DNA of 64,000 nt from Dyella_A ginsengisoli (GTDB lineage: Bacteria; Pseudomonadota; Gammaproteobacteria; Xanthomonadales; Rhodanobacteraceae): contig NZ_JADIKM010000003.1 of assembly GCF_044904665.1 (NCBI RefSeq), positions 124,001-188,000 on the forward strand. Direction: 5' to 3'. Within the stretch, counting starts at the first letter, position 1; each line of letters begins with the position of its first letter. The notes under the pieces were generated by a model. That model searched no databases. It had not been told where the DNA came from and saw only the letters and a program-made list of their open reading frames with translations. Of this stretch, positions 7,434 to 16,347 are shown one piece after another. The position numbers were made by a program, and so were the translations under genes.

Positions 7434-9941
7434 GTGACGGCCGCCGGCATGGACGAGGCGGACAACGGCTGCGTGCGCGTGCGCGGTGCGCGCGAGCACA
7501 ACCTGAAGAACGTCAGCGTGGACATCCCGCGCGATGCGCTGGTGGTGTTCACCGGGGTGTCCGGGTCGGGCAAGTCCTCGCTGGCCTTCGGCACGATCTA
7601 CGCCGAGGCGCAGCGGCGCTATTTCGAGTCCGTGGCGCCGTACGCGCGGCGGCTGATCGAGCAGGCCGGCGTGCCGGCGGTGGACCGCATCGACGGCCTG
7701 CCGCCGGCCGTCGCCCTGCAGCAGAGCCGCGGTGGCGGCGGCACGCGTTCCACCGTCGGCAGCCTGAGCACGCTCTCCAACGCGCTGCGCATGTTGTACT
7801 CGCGCGCCGGCGACTACCCGCCGGGACAGGCGCTGCTGGAGTCGGACGCGTTCTCGCCGAACACGCCGGCCGGTGCCTGCCCGGACTGCCACGGCCTGGG
7901 CAAGGTGTTCGACGCCACCGAGGCCTCGATGGTGCCGGACCCGTCGCTGAGCATCCGCGAGCGCGCCGTCGCCTGCTGGCCGCAGGGCTGGCAGGGCAAG
8001 AACTACCGCGACATCCTCACCACGCTGGGCTACGACGTGGACCGGCCGTGGCGCGAGCTGCCGCAGGAGCAGCGCGACTGGATCCTGTTCACCGACGAGC
8101 AGCCGGTGGTGCCGGTCTACCGCGACGTGGCGCCCGACGTTGCGCAGGCGGCCTACGCGCGCGGCGAGCCGTGCAACTACAAGGGCACCTACGTCAGCGC
8201 GCGCGCCTACGTGATGCACAGCTTCGCGCAGAGCGAGAGTGCGGCGATCAAGCAGCGCGTGGCGCGCTACATGGTGGCGCGCCCTTGCCCGGCCTGCGGT
8301 GGCCGGCGGCTGCGGCCCGAGGCGCTGTCGGTCACCTTCGGCGGACACGACATCGCCCATGCGTCCGGCCTGCCGCTGCGCGAGCTGGCGCGGCAGTTGC
8401 GCGCCACGCTGGATGGCATGTCCACGCGCGACGACGGGCATCCGGAAAAGGCGCTGGTCGCCGCGCGCATCGTCGCCGACGTCGGTGCGCGCATCGACAC
8501 CCTGGTCGAGCTCGGCCTCGGGTACCTGTCCCTGGAACGCAGCACGCCCACGCTGTCGCCGGGCGAGCTGCAGCGGCTGCGGCTGGCCACGCAGCTGCAG
8601 GCGCAGCTGTTCGGCGTGGTCTACGTGCTGGACGAGCCGTCCGCCGGCCTGCACCCGGCCGATACCGAGGCCCTGCTGCGCGCGCTGGCGCGCCTGAAGG
8701 CCGGCGGCAATTCGGTGTTCGTGGTGGAGCACGAGCTGGAGGTGATCCGCGCGGCGGACTGGCTGGTCGACATCGGCCCCGGCGCCGGCACGCAGGGCGG
8801 CGAGGTGCTGTACGCCGGGCCGCTGGCCGGGCTCGCCGATTGCGCGGCATCCGAGACGCGTCGTTACGTATTCGATGAAGCGAAGCCGGCGGCGCGCACG
8901 CCGCGCGAACCTTCCGGCTGGCTGCGCTTCGAAGCGATCACGCGCAACAACGTCGACGGGCTGGACGTGGCGTTTCCGCTGGGCGTGATGACCGCGGTCA
9001 CCGGCGTCTCCGGCGCCGGCAAGTCCAGCCTGGTGAGCCAGGCGCTGGTGGAACTGGTCGGTCGCGCACTGGGCGCAGCGCCGGCGGCGGAAGAAGAGGG
9101 CGACGAACTGCCTGGCGAGACGGTGGCGCCGGCCGGCGGCCGCATCGTCGAGGGCATGGACAAGCTGACCCGGCTGGTCACCGTCGACCAGCGGCCGATC
9201 GGCCGCACGCCGCGCTCCAACCTGGCCACCTACACCGGCCTGTTCGATCACGTGCGCAAGCTGTTCGCCGCCACGCCGGAAGCGCGCCGGCGCAAGTTCG
9301 ATGCCGGCCGCTTTTCCTTCAACGTGGCCAAGGGCCGCTGCGTCACCTGCGAGGGCGAGGGCTTCGTCTCGGTCGGCCTGCTGTTCCTGCCGTCGGTGTA
9401 CGCGCCGTGCCCGGCCTGCCGCGGCAGTCGCTACAACGACGACACGCTGGCGGTGACCTGGAACGGACGCCACATCGCCGAGGTGCTCGCGCTGACCGCG
9501 GACGACGCGGCGGGGTTCTTCGGCGACGAGGTGCCGGCGCTGGCGCGCTCGCTCGCCACGTTGCGCGATGTCGGCCTGGGCTACCTGCGGCTCGGCCAGC
9601 CGGCGACGGAGCTCTCCGGCGGCGAGGCGCAGCGCATCAAGCTGGCCACCGAGCTGCAGCGACAGGCGCGCGGCCACACGCTGTACGTGCTCGACGAGCC
9701 CACCACCGGCCTGCACCCGGCCGACGTCGACCGGCTGATGGCGCAACTGCACGGGCTGGTCGCGGCCGGGCACAGCGTGATCCTGGTCGAGCACGATCGC
9801 CGCGTGATCCGCGCCTGCGACTGGATGATCGACCTCGGCCCCGGTGCGGGCGACGAGGGCGGGTGCATCGTGGCGCAGGGCACACCTGCCGGAGTCGCTG
9901 CTGCTGGCGCGGGCATCACTGCTCGGCACCTGCGGGGCTGA
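7434..9941 (+). CDS. UvrA-like excinuclease ABC subunit A (UvrA2 class)
   Basis: The 835-aa protein has two ABC ATPase halves, with Walker A GVSGSGKSSL at about 41-50 and a second GVSGAGKSSL in the C-terminal half. Signature motifs are LSPGELQR and LSGGEAQR, and zinc clusters are CPDCHGLG, CPACGG and CVTC...CPAC. It is about 100 residues shorter than UvrA, as expected of class-II UvrA (UvrA2), which lack the UvrB-binding insertion and are linked to damage or drug tolerance. The GTG at 7434 is preferred because GGAG lies 9 bases upstream; ATG at 7449 is the alternative. Confidence 0.9.
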   Translation: MTAAGMDEADNGCVRVRGAREHNLKNVSVDIPRDALVVFTGVSGSGKSSLAFGTIYAEAQRRYFESVAPYARRLIEQAGVPAVDRIDGLPPAVALQQSRGGGGTRSTVGSLSTLSNALRMLYSRAGDYPPGQALLESDAFSPNTPAGACPDCHGLGKVFDATEASMVPDPSLSIRERAVACWPQGWQGKNYRDILTTLGYDVDRPWRELPQEQRDWILFTDEQPVVPVYRDVAPDVAQAAYARGEPCNYKGTYVSARAYVMHSFAQSESAAIKQRVARYMVARPCPACGGRRLRPEALSVTFGGHDIAHASGLPLRELARQLRATLDGMSTRDDGHPEKALVAARIVADVGARIDTLVELGLGYLSLERSTPTLSPGELQRLRLATQLQAQLFGVVYVLDEPSAGLHPADTEALLRALARLKAGGNSVFVVEHELEVIRAADWLVDIGPGAGTQGGEVLYAGPLAGLADCAASETRRYVFDEAKPAARTPREPSGWLRFEAITRNNVDGLDVAFPLGVMTAVTGVSGAGKSSLVSQALVELVGRALGAAPAAEEEGDELPGETVAPAGGRIVEGMDKLTRLVTVDQRPIGRTPRSNLATYTGLFDHVRKLFAATPEARRRKFDAGRFSFNVAKGRCVTCEGEGFVSVGLLFLPSVYAPCPACRGSRYNDDTLAVTWNGRHIAEVLALTADDAAGFFGDEVPALARSLATLRDVGLGYLRLGQPATELSGGEAQRIKLATELQRQARGHTLYVLDEPTTGLHPADVDRLMAQLHGLVAAGHSVILVEHDRRVIRACDWMIDLGPGAGDEGGCIVAQGTPAGVAAAGAGITARHLRG

Positions 9942-10202
9942 CCGGCGCCGCGTATTCGTCCCGCAGGCGGCGGGCTTCGTCGCCGATTCCGCGCATCCGT
10001 CGCGTAGCGCTCGCCGCCGGCGGGTGGCGTGTCCAGGATGGGTGCCATGTCATGCAGCGGCACTGCCGGGCTGACACGGGACCGGGTCGCCAGGGCGCGT
10101 CCGGTCGATCCATCACGTCATCCATGCATGCCCGTCCGAGCGGGCGTGACGGGCGGCTGCGCGCCGCGCGGCCGCTGGGTGGCACTTCAGGAGGAACACG
10201 CC
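9942..10202. other. Intergenic, no gene seen
   Basis: About 260 bases lie between the UvrA2-like gene and the next + strand gene. No convincing frame, repeat or terminator was found; it should contain the promoter of the 10203 gene. Confidence 0.35.
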
Positions 10203-10865
10203 ATGCGGGACATGCGTCGGATCATGCAGGTGGGCGTCGTGGTGCTGGCTGCGCTGCTGTCATGGCGTGCGCACGCGGACGACAGGACAGTCGTGGCCCA
10301 TGCCACGGTGCGGGGGCACGAGGTGCCGGTGTATCGGATCGGCGAACTGCGTGCACCGGACACGCCCGCCGGCATGGACGGCTTCGCGGTGCGCGTCGCC
10401 TACGTGCTGCGCGCGTGGACGCAGGAGCATGGCGTGGAGGCGATCGGCAACCTCTGCCGCACGCCCGAAGGCACGCAGTGGGGAACGATGCTGCTGACCA
10501 TCGGCGCGCACGTCGCCAGTCCGGTGACCAATGCCTGTCCGGTGGGCATGCTTGCCACGGGCGTGGACATCCACAGCCACCCGCAGCGCCAGCACTACCG
10601 CGCGAATGCCGTGGACCAGCTCTTTCTCGGTCGACTGCCTTCCGGCCCGGTCACCACGCGTCCGGACGATTTCGGTCCGGACGACTTTGGCCACCCCGGC
10701 TACATGGTCGGGCGCGTCGGCCTGCACTACCAGCGCGGACTGCAGCGGATGCGTCTGGTGCGCGACATGCGCCTGCCGCCACCGCTCGACCCGGCCGGGG
10801 ATGTCCGTCGCGTCGCCCGTGCCCACGAGGTCGGCCCGATGCTGGTCAGGGCCTTGCAGCCGTAG
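10203..10865 (+). CDS. Secreted protein with JAMM-like HSHP motif, function unknown
   Basis: The 220-aa product has a signal peptide (about 1-25, ending RAHA). In the middle is VDIHSHPQ, followed about 30 residues later by RPDDFGPDDFGHPGYMVGRVGLHYQRG. The HxH(P)...(S/P)xxD layout with a following beta hairpin is what JAB/MPN (JAMM) metalloproteases and DUF4329-type domains show. I see no certain upstream glutamate, so the assignment is an inference. AGGAGG 8 bases before ATG 10203 is a near-perfect ribosome site. Confidence 0.72.
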   Translation: MRDMRRIMQVGVVVLAALLSWRAHADDRTVVAHATVRGHEVPVYRIGELRAPDTPAGMDGFAVRVAYVLRAWTQEHGVEAIGNLCRTPEGTQWGTMLLTIGAHVASPVTNACPVGMLATGVDIHSHPQRQHYRANAVDQLFLGRLPSGPVTTRPDDFGPDDFGHPGYMVGRVGLHYQRGLQRMRLVRDMRLPPPLDPAGDVRRVARAHEVGPMLVRALQP

Positions 10866-10939
10866 CGGCGCCGCGCGATGGGTCACGCCGCGGCTGCAGC
10901 AGTTCTGGCAGGCTGTCGGCTTTTCCCCAGGAGCCTTCC

Positions 10940-11644
10940 ATGTCCCGACTCTCCGACTTCCCGATCGCGCAGCGCTGGCCGGCGCAGCATCCGGAGCGTC
11001 TCCAGCTTTACTCGCTGGCCACGCCGAACGGGGTCAAGGTGTCGATCATGCTGGAGGAGACCGGACTGCCCTACGAAGTGCACCGCATCGACATCATGGC
11101 GAACGAGAGCCAGCTGCCGGAGTTCCTCGCGCTCAACCCGAACGGCAAGATCCCGGCCATCATCGATCCCGACGGCCCCGGCGGCGAACCGCTGGGCCTG
11201 TTCGAATCGGGCGCCATCCTGATGTACCTGGCGGACAAGACCGGCAAGTTCATTCCCGCCGATCCGGCGCAGCGCTGGGAAACCATCCAGTGGCTGTTCT
11301 TCCAGATGGCAGCGATCGGGCCGATGTTCGGCCAGGTCGGCTACTTCCACAAATTCGCCGGCCGCGAGATCGAGGACAAGCGGCCGCTGGAGCGCTACGT
11401 GGCCGAATCGCAGCGCCTGCTCGGCGTGCTCGACACGCGGCTGGACGACCGCACCTGGCTGATGGGCGACGAGTACACCATTGCCGACATCGCCACCGTC
11501 GGCTGGGTGCGCAACCTGATCGGCTTCTACGAGGCGCGCGAGCTGGTGCAGTTCCACCGTTATGCGCACGTGGCGGCCTGGCTGGACCGGGTGTTGGCCC
11601 GGCCGGCCGTGCAGCGCGGCCTGGCGATCCCCGCCAGCGCCTGA
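10940..11644 (+). CDS. Glutathione S-transferase, YfcG/YghU type
   Basis: The 234-aa product has a thioredoxin-fold N-domain (LYSLATPNGVKVSIMLEETGLPYEVHRIDI, then NPNGKIPAI and the ESGAIL glutathione-binding turn) and an all-helical C-domain. The TPNG segment is characteristic of the Nu-class YfcG/YghU enzymes, which act as disulfide-bond reductases using glutathione. It is cytoplasmic. CAGGAG lies 7 bases upstream of the ATG at 10940; the long open frame upstream is not coding. Confidence 0.92.
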   Translation: MSRLSDFPIAQRWPAQHPERLQLYSLATPNGVKVSIMLEETGLPYEVHRIDIMANESQLPEFLALNPNGKIPAIIDPDGPGGEPLGLFESGAILMYLADKTGKFIPADPAQRWETIQWLFFQMAAIGPMFGQVGYFHKFAGREIEDKRPLERYVAESQRLLGVLDTRLDDRTWLMGDEYTIADIATVGWVRNLIGFYEARELVQFHRYAHVAAWLDRVLARPAVQRGLAIPASA

Positions 11645-11671
11645 GAACGCCCGGCGGGCGCCGCACCCGGG

Positions 11672-11905
11672 TCAGGCTGGCTGCGTGACGGGCATGGCGG
11701 CCAGTGCCTTGACGTCGCCGGTGGATAAAGGCTTGCCGCCGATGGCCCAGTCGCCGCTGCGGACCTCCTCGATCACCGTCCAGGTGACGGCGCGCATCGC
11801 CTCGCCCTCCACCTCGACCATCGCGTCGGTGAGCTTGCGAATGATCTGCGCCTTCTGCTGGGGCGAAAACACGCCTTCGATGAGCTTCACGTTGATCAAC
11901 GGCAT
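11672..11905 (-). CDS. 4-oxalocrotonate tautomerase family protein
   Basis: The 77-aa protein begins MPLINVKLIEGVFSPQQKAQIIRKLTDAM. After Met removal the catalytic N-terminal proline is exposed, the hallmark of the 4-OT superfamily, and the ...VTWTVIEEVRSGDWAIGGKPL segment completes the beta-alpha-beta unit. The chain is a little longer than the canonical 62-aa enzyme. The ATG at 11905 has GGAGA 7 bases upstream; the frame continues upstream without coding signs. The substrate is unknown. It is divergent from the OsmC-AraC pair. Confidence 0.92.
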   Translation of the reverse strand: MPLINVKLIEGVFSPQQKAQIIRKLTDAMVEVEGEAMRAVTWTVIEEVRSGDWAIGGKPLSTGDVKALAAMPVTQPA

Positions 11906-12138
11906 GATGTCTCTCCTTCGGGGGCGGAATGCCCTGTTGCGGACGATGCGCGTCGCAACGAGGGGGCGTCCTGTCCGCCCGTCCCGCCGGGCTGCCCGCG
12001 CGTCCGGCGCCGTGTGGTGATTGCCCCGGCGTCCGCGGTTCCTGCCTGCGCGTCCGCGCGATCTGCCCCGTGCCGGCCGCCACTTGGCGCTGCCGGGACA
12101 AGCGCCCACAATCGGCCGGCACGCCGGAGGGTCGACGC

Positions 12139-12666
12139 ATGACGACACAGCAGATGGCCGCAGCCATGCAGCGCATGCGTGACGTGCTGCAACGCCGCCC
12201 GGGGCATGGCCTGCACGACGACGCCGGCGCCGTCGCGCGTTGGCAAGGCGATGCGCGCATTGCCTGCCACCACGTCAATGGCACGCAGTTGCTCACCGAC
12301 ATGCCGGTTGAGCTGGGCGGCACCGGCGACCAGGTGACGCCGGGCTGGTTGTTTCGCGCCGGGCTCGCGGCCTGCGCGGCCACACGCATCGCGATGGAGG
12401 CGGCTGCCTGCGGCATCGAGCTGACCGAGCTGGAAGTGCGTGCCGACAGCCGCTCGGATACCCGCGGCCTGCTGGGCATGCACGCGCCCGACGGTTCGCC
12501 GGTGCCGTCGGCGCCGTGCGCGGTACAGATGCGCGTGCACCTGCGCGCCACCGGCGTGCCGGCCGAAACCCTGCAGGCGCTGGTGCAGCGCAGCCGCAAC
12601 TGCTCGCCGGTGCCGGCCGCCGTTGAGCACGCGCTGCCGCTGGACTGGCAGATCGACGCCGCGTGA
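12139..12666 (+). CDS. OsmC family protein
   Basis: The 175-aa protein has the OsmC/Ohr fold: a strand-rich N-half with GGTGDQVTPGWLFRAGLAACAATRIAMEAAACGIEL, in which the CAA(T) helix cysteine is the peroxidatic position, and a C-terminal NCSPVPAAVEHA carrying the second cysteine. Family members reduce organic or lipid hydroperoxides. GGAGGG precedes the ATG at 12139. The stop overlaps the ATG of the following AraC regulator (TGATG), so the two are translated together. Confidence 0.88.
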   Translation: MTTQQMAAAMQRMRDVLQRRPGHGLHDDAGAVARWQGDARIACHHVNGTQLLTDMPVELGGTGDQVTPGWLFRAGLAACAATRIAMEAAACGIELTELEVRADSRSDTRGLLGMHAPDGSPVPSAPCAVQMRVHLRATGVPAETLQALVQRSRNCSPVPAAVEHALPLDWQIDAA

Positions 12667-13637
12667 TGGACGCGCTCTCCGAAACCCTGCGCGCGGTGCG
12701 CCTGGTCGGCGCCATCTTCATCAACGCGCGCTTCACCGCGCCGTGGTGCTACCAGTCGCCGCACGCCGATGCCGCCGCGCCGCTGCTGGAACCGCACGCC
12801 GAGCGCGTGGTGATCTTCCACCTGGTCACCGACGGCGAGTGCGTGGTGGAGCTGGCCGGGCAGGCGCCGCTGCGTCTGGCCGCCGGCGACGTGGTGATGT
12901 TCCCGCAGGGTCACGCGCACCGCATGGCTTCCGAGCCCGGCCTCGCGCCGCCGCGCGGTGCGCGACTGCAGGAGGTGCTGGCGCGCCGTCCGCTGAAGCT
13001 GCTGCACGGCGGCGGCGGCCAGCCCACCGGACTGGTGTGCGGCTACCTCGCCTGCGATGCGCGGCTGGCGCGCATGCTGCTCAGTGGCCTGCCGCCGGTG
13101 GTGCGGGTGAACGTGCGCGGCGGCAATGCCGGCGCGTGGCTGGAGGCCTCGCTGCGCTATGCGATTGCCGAGGCGCGCTCGCCGCGCCCGGGCGGCGCGG
13201 GCGTGCTGGCCAAGCTGGCCGAACTGCTGTTCATCGAGGTGCTGCGGCTGACCATGCACGAGCAGGGTGCCGGCCGCACCGGCTGGCTGGCGGCGGCGGG
13301 CGACCGCATCGTCGGCGGTGCGCTGAATGCCCTGCACCAGCGGCCCGCGCACGCCTGGACGCTGGAAGAACTGGCCCGCGCCGCGGGCACCTCGCGCTCG
13401 GTGCTGGCCGAACGTTTTACCCAGCTGATGGGCAGCTCGCCGATGCAGTACCTGATGCAGTGGCGCATGCTGCTGGCGGCCAACCTGCTTTGTCGCAGCA
13501 ACGTGCCGCTGGCACGGATCGCCGAGGACGTGGGTTATCGCACCGATACCGCCTTCAGCCGCGCGTTCCGCCGTGAGTACGGCGCGCCGCCGGCCACCTG
13601 GCGGCGCAGCCAGGAGACGTCGCTGCACGCCCGCTGA
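12666..13637 (+). CDS. AraC family regulator with N-terminal cupin
   Basis: The 323-aa protein has a cupin_6-type sensor (about 10-200: ERVVIFHLVTDGECVVEL..., AGDVVMFPQGHAHRM). Two C-terminal helix-turn-helix units follow (about 225-315: WTLEELARAAGTSRSVLAERF and NVPLARIAEDVGYRTDTAFSRAFRREYG). This layout is typical of regulators of oxidoreductase or detoxification genes. It begins inside the stop codon of osmC, so it probably controls that operon and perhaps the divergent tautomerase (inference). Confidence 0.9.
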   Translation: MDALSETLRAVRLVGAIFINARFTAPWCYQSPHADAAAPLLEPHAERVVIFHLVTDGECVVELAGQAPLRLAAGDVVMFPQGHAHRMASEPGLAPPRGARLQEVLARRPLKLLHGGGGQPTGLVCGYLACDARLARMLLSGLPPVVRVNVRGGNAGAWLEASLRYAIAEARSPRPGGAGVLAKLAELLFIEVLRLTMHEQGAGRTGWLAAAGDRIVGGALNALHQRPAHAWTLEELARAAGTSRSVLAERFTQLMGSSPMQYLMQWRMLLAANLLCRSNVPLARIAEDVGYRTDTAFSRAFRREYGAPPATWRRSQETSLHAR

Positions 13638-13730
13638 CGTCCACATTCTGCAGCGACATTGCTGCGCTGGCCCTATCCCGTGGTGCCGGTTCCGTGCCTC
13701 AATCGCGGCTGGTCCATCGGGGGAATCATC

Positions 13731-15203
13731 ATGAACCGTCGTATCGCGGCGTATCGTGGCGCCGCTCTGGCCTGCGCGCCCCTGCTCGGCTGCACGCTGC
13801 TGGCGGTATCCGGCGCTGCAGCATCGGTCACGCTGTCGCCGCAGACTCGGAGCTTCGTCAGCCAGGCGCAGCCGCTGATCGCGATCACTCATGTGCGGGT
13901 GATCGACGGCACCGGCGCGGCGCCGCGCGACAACCAGACCGTGCTGCTGAAGGACGGAAGCATCGCCGCGCTGGGCCGGCACGTGCCGCTGCCGAAAGCG
14001 GCGACGGTGATCGACGGCAGCGGCAAGAGCCTGATCCCCGGCCTCGTCGGCATGCATGACCACATGTTCTATCCGGCGCCCAAGGTGAACCCGGCGGCGA
14101 AGGAAGCGATGTACCCGGAGCAGGCGTCGAGCTTTCCCAAGCTCTACCTGGCCGGCGGCGTCACCACCATCCGCACCACGGGCAGCACCGAGCCGTACAC
14201 CGATCTTGAATTGAAGAAGGCGATCGACGCCGGCCGGATTCCCGGCCCGAAGATGCACACCACCGGTCCGTACCTGGAGGGCAAGGGCAGCTTCGCCCCG
14301 CAGATGCACGAGCTGACCGGCGCCGATGACGCGCGCGCCACGGTCGAGTACTGGATGGACGAGGGCGCCACCTCGTTCAAGGCCTATATGCACATCGCCC
14401 GCGCCGAGCTGTCGGCGGCGATCGCGGCGGCGCATGCGCGCGGCATCACCGTCACCGGCCACCTGTGCTCGATCGGCTTCACCGAAGCAGCGGACCTGGG
14501 CATCGACGATCTCGAACACGGCCTCGTGGTGGATACCGAATTCACCGACGGCAAGCAGCCCGACGTTTGTCCGGATACCAAGGAGGCTGCCGCGCACCTG
14601 GCCACGCTCACGGTGGAAAGTCCCGAGATCCGCAAGCTCATCCGGCACCTGGTGGACAAGCACGTGGCCGTAACCTCGACGCTGCCGGTGTTCGAAACCT
14701 TCGTGCCCGGGCGCGCGCCGGTCGATCAGCGCGTGCTCGACGCCATGCTGCCGCAGACGCGCACCGAATACCTCGCCACGCGCGAGCGCATCGCCGCGCA
14801 GAAGAACTCGTCGTGGCCTGCGCTGTTCAAGCTGGAGATGGATTTCGAGCGCGCCTTCGTGCAGGCCGGCGGCACGCTGCTGGCCGGGCTCGATCCCACC
14901 GGCTTTGGCGGCGTGATCGCCGGCTACGGCGACCAGCGCGAGGTGGAACTGCTGGTGGAAGCGGGGTTCACTCCGCTAGAGGCGATCCGCATCGCCACGC
15001 TCAACGGCGCGCGCTTCATGGGCGAGGACAAGAGCATCGGCTCGATCGAGCCGGGCAAGGCCGCCGACCTCGTGCTGATCGACGGCAACCCGGCGGCGAA
15101 CATCAAGGACATCGAGAAGGTGGTGACCGTGTTCAAGGACGGCGTGGGCTACGACCCGGCAAAGCTGGTGCAGGCGGCGAACGGGACGGTGGGGGTGCGC
15201 TAG
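13731..15203 (+). CDS. Secreted amidohydrolase
   Basis: The 490-aa protein carries a signal peptide (about residues 1-33). It then follows the amidohydrolase superfamily plan: an N-terminal beta part (VRVIDGTGA.P..), the metal-binding GMHDHMF, a further VTGHLCS histidine, LLAGLDPTGFGG, and the C-terminal IGSIEPGKAADLVLIDGNP. Related periplasmic enzymes are dipeptidases/prolidase-like or imidazolonepropionase-like; the substrate is not readable. GGGGGA lies 6 bases before the ATG at 13731. Confidence 0.9.
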   Translation: MNRRIAAYRGAALACAPLLGCTLLAVSGAAASVTLSPQTRSFVSQAQPLIAITHVRVIDGTGAAPRDNQTVLLKDGSIAALGRHVPLPKAATVIDGSGKSLIPGLVGMHDHMFYPAPKVNPAAKEAMYPEQASSFPKLYLAGGVTTIRTTGSTEPYTDLELKKAIDAGRIPGPKMHTTGPYLEGKGSFAPQMHELTGADDARATVEYWMDEGATSFKAYMHIARAELSAAIAAAHARGITVTGHLCSIGFTEAADLGIDDLEHGLVVDTEFTDGKQPDVCPDTKEAAAHLATLTVESPEIRKLIRHLVDKHVAVTSTLPVFETFVPGRAPVDQRVLDAMLPQTRTEYLATRERIAAQKNSSWPALFKLEMDFERAFVQAGGTLLAGLDPTGFGGVIAGYGDQREVELLVEAGFTPLEAIRIATLNGARFMGEDKSIGSIEPGKAADLVLIDGNPAANIKDIEKVVTVFKDGVGYDPAKLVQAANGTVGVR

Positions 15204-15589
15204 GAATCCGCCGATCCCGGCGGCGGGGCCGGCGACATCCGCTCGCGCGGCGGTCGTGCGACTCGCGGAGCGAGCTGCCGCCGGACCGCCCTGCGGTGGC
15301 AGACCGCGGCCAGGCTCCCTCGACGTCGATGCCGGCCATCGCGTGGCGAGGTCGCGACCGGCACGGCGCGTGGATCCCGCCCGTGCGGCGCGACGGAATA
15401 CCAAGGCGCGACGCGTTCACCGTCTCGCACGCCGGTGCCTCGGCGAGAAGGTGCGTTAAGGCCGGGTGACGCCCTGGGGCGCGTGGTATCCGATCCGCGG
15501 CGGTCACGGTTGTGGTGCTTGTTGCCGTGAATGGCTTGGCGTAGAAGCGGGGGGCAGATGTCGGGCGCCCACCGTCAGCAGGCCGACCC
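15204..15589. other. Intergenic, no gene seen
   Basis: About 385 very GC-rich bases follow the amidohydrolase. No frame has family similarity or a convincing start. Only short imperfect inverted repeats are visible (around 15240-15290). The stretch probably holds the promoter of the cytochrome gene. Confidence 0.4.
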
Positions 15590-16051
15590 ATGAAATACCT
15601 CGCCTTGTTCGTGTTGATTCTTGTCGTGCTGGCCGCGTGGGCCGGCGTGACCGGTGCGGGAACCGGGTGGTGGCACGGAGCGCACGCCGGACAGTCCATG
15701 GGCATGCACCAGGGCATGCACCGAGGCATGCACGGCATGATGGGGCGACCGCGCGAGGAAGCTCCGGTCGATGCGCCCGCGGCGCTCGATCAGTACGGGT
15801 GCAGCTCGTGCCACGCACTGCATGCGGGTGGTGTGGGTCCGGCGTTTGTCTGGGTCGCATGGCGCTATCGCGGACAGCACGGTGCCCAGGACACGGTGGC
15901 GTCATTCATCACGCGCGGCGGAGTGGGGCCATGGGGCGGCGTGATGCCGAACCTCGCGGTGCCCCCGGCGCAGGCGCGCGAGTTGGCGCAATGGATTCTC
16001 GCGCTGCCGCCGGAGGTGCCACCCGATCCACGGCGTTTTCGGCTGCAGTAG
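15590..16051 (+). CDS. Membrane-anchored cytochrome c with Met/His-rich segment
   Basis: The 153-aa protein has an N-terminal membrane anchor or signal (about 1-20). A repeat of GMH units follows at residues 38-52 (GMHQGMHRGMHGMMG). Then comes one class-I cytochrome c domain with haem motif CSSCH at 71-75 and a probable distal methionine M119 in GVMPN. It should carry electrons on the periplasmic side. The GMH repeat looks like a Cu/Ag-binding stretch (inference). The ribosome site is weak. Confidence 0.88.
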   Translation: MKYLALFVLILVVLAAWAGVTGAGTGWWHGAHAGQSMGMHQGMHRGMHGMMGRPREEAPVDAPAALDQYGCSSCHALHAGGVGPAFVWVAWRYRGQHGAQDTVASFITRGGVGPWGGVMPNLAVPPAQARELAQWILALPPEVPPDPRRFRLQ

Positions 16052-16196
16052 CCCGCGCGATGTGAAAGCGGTGCCCGTGCTCAAGGGCTGCGTTGGCTGC
16101 GATCCGGCGAAACCTGGGTAGGCGGCGAACGAGACGGCGGAAGTGCGCTGATGGGTGTGTGTTTCATGCGCAGGCACACTGCACGCTGCGTCCGCC

Positions 16197-16233
16197 CCCT
16201 TCGACTTCGGCGCGCAGCGCCGGAGTCGAAGGG
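16197..16233. repeat. REP-like perfect hairpin
   Basis: A 16-bp stem (CCCTTCGACT... / ...AGTCGAAGGG) has one G-U-type mismatch and a 5-base loop, CGCAG. It sits alone in the 296-base gap between the cytochrome and the acyltransferase. The arm is of the kind dispersed in proteobacterial genomes as REP/BIME elements. It may also act as a terminator for the cytochrome gene, though no T-run follows. Confidence 0.6.
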
Positions 16234-16347
16234 CTGCCCACGTCCTCGCCATCCAAAATCCGCCCGCATCCCGCCACAACCCCACCATGGCTTCGCCCGC
16301 CGCTTTCCCCGCATGCTGCCGCCTTTGCCTTCGACGGAACGGACCCC

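Noticed and set aside
6729..9929. Long minus-strand open frame of 1066 codons opposite the UvrA2-like gene
   Set aside because: It is rich in Arg/His/Ala/Gly, has no family motif, and is the typical antisense shadow of a GC-rich gene with clear UvrA signatures on the other strand.
11250..14663. Minus-strand open frame of 1137 codons spanning GST to amidohydrolase
   Set aside because: It runs through several well-supported genes and intergenic gaps with no motif; it is a GC-rich shadow.
15204..15589. Small frames in the gap after the amidohydrolase
   Set aside because: None has a ribosome site, motif or consistent frame; the stretch reads as non-coding.
15700..15750. Repeats in the cytochrome gene as a CRISPR or tandem array
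   Set aside because: They encode the GMH peptide repeat in frame and have no spacer structure.
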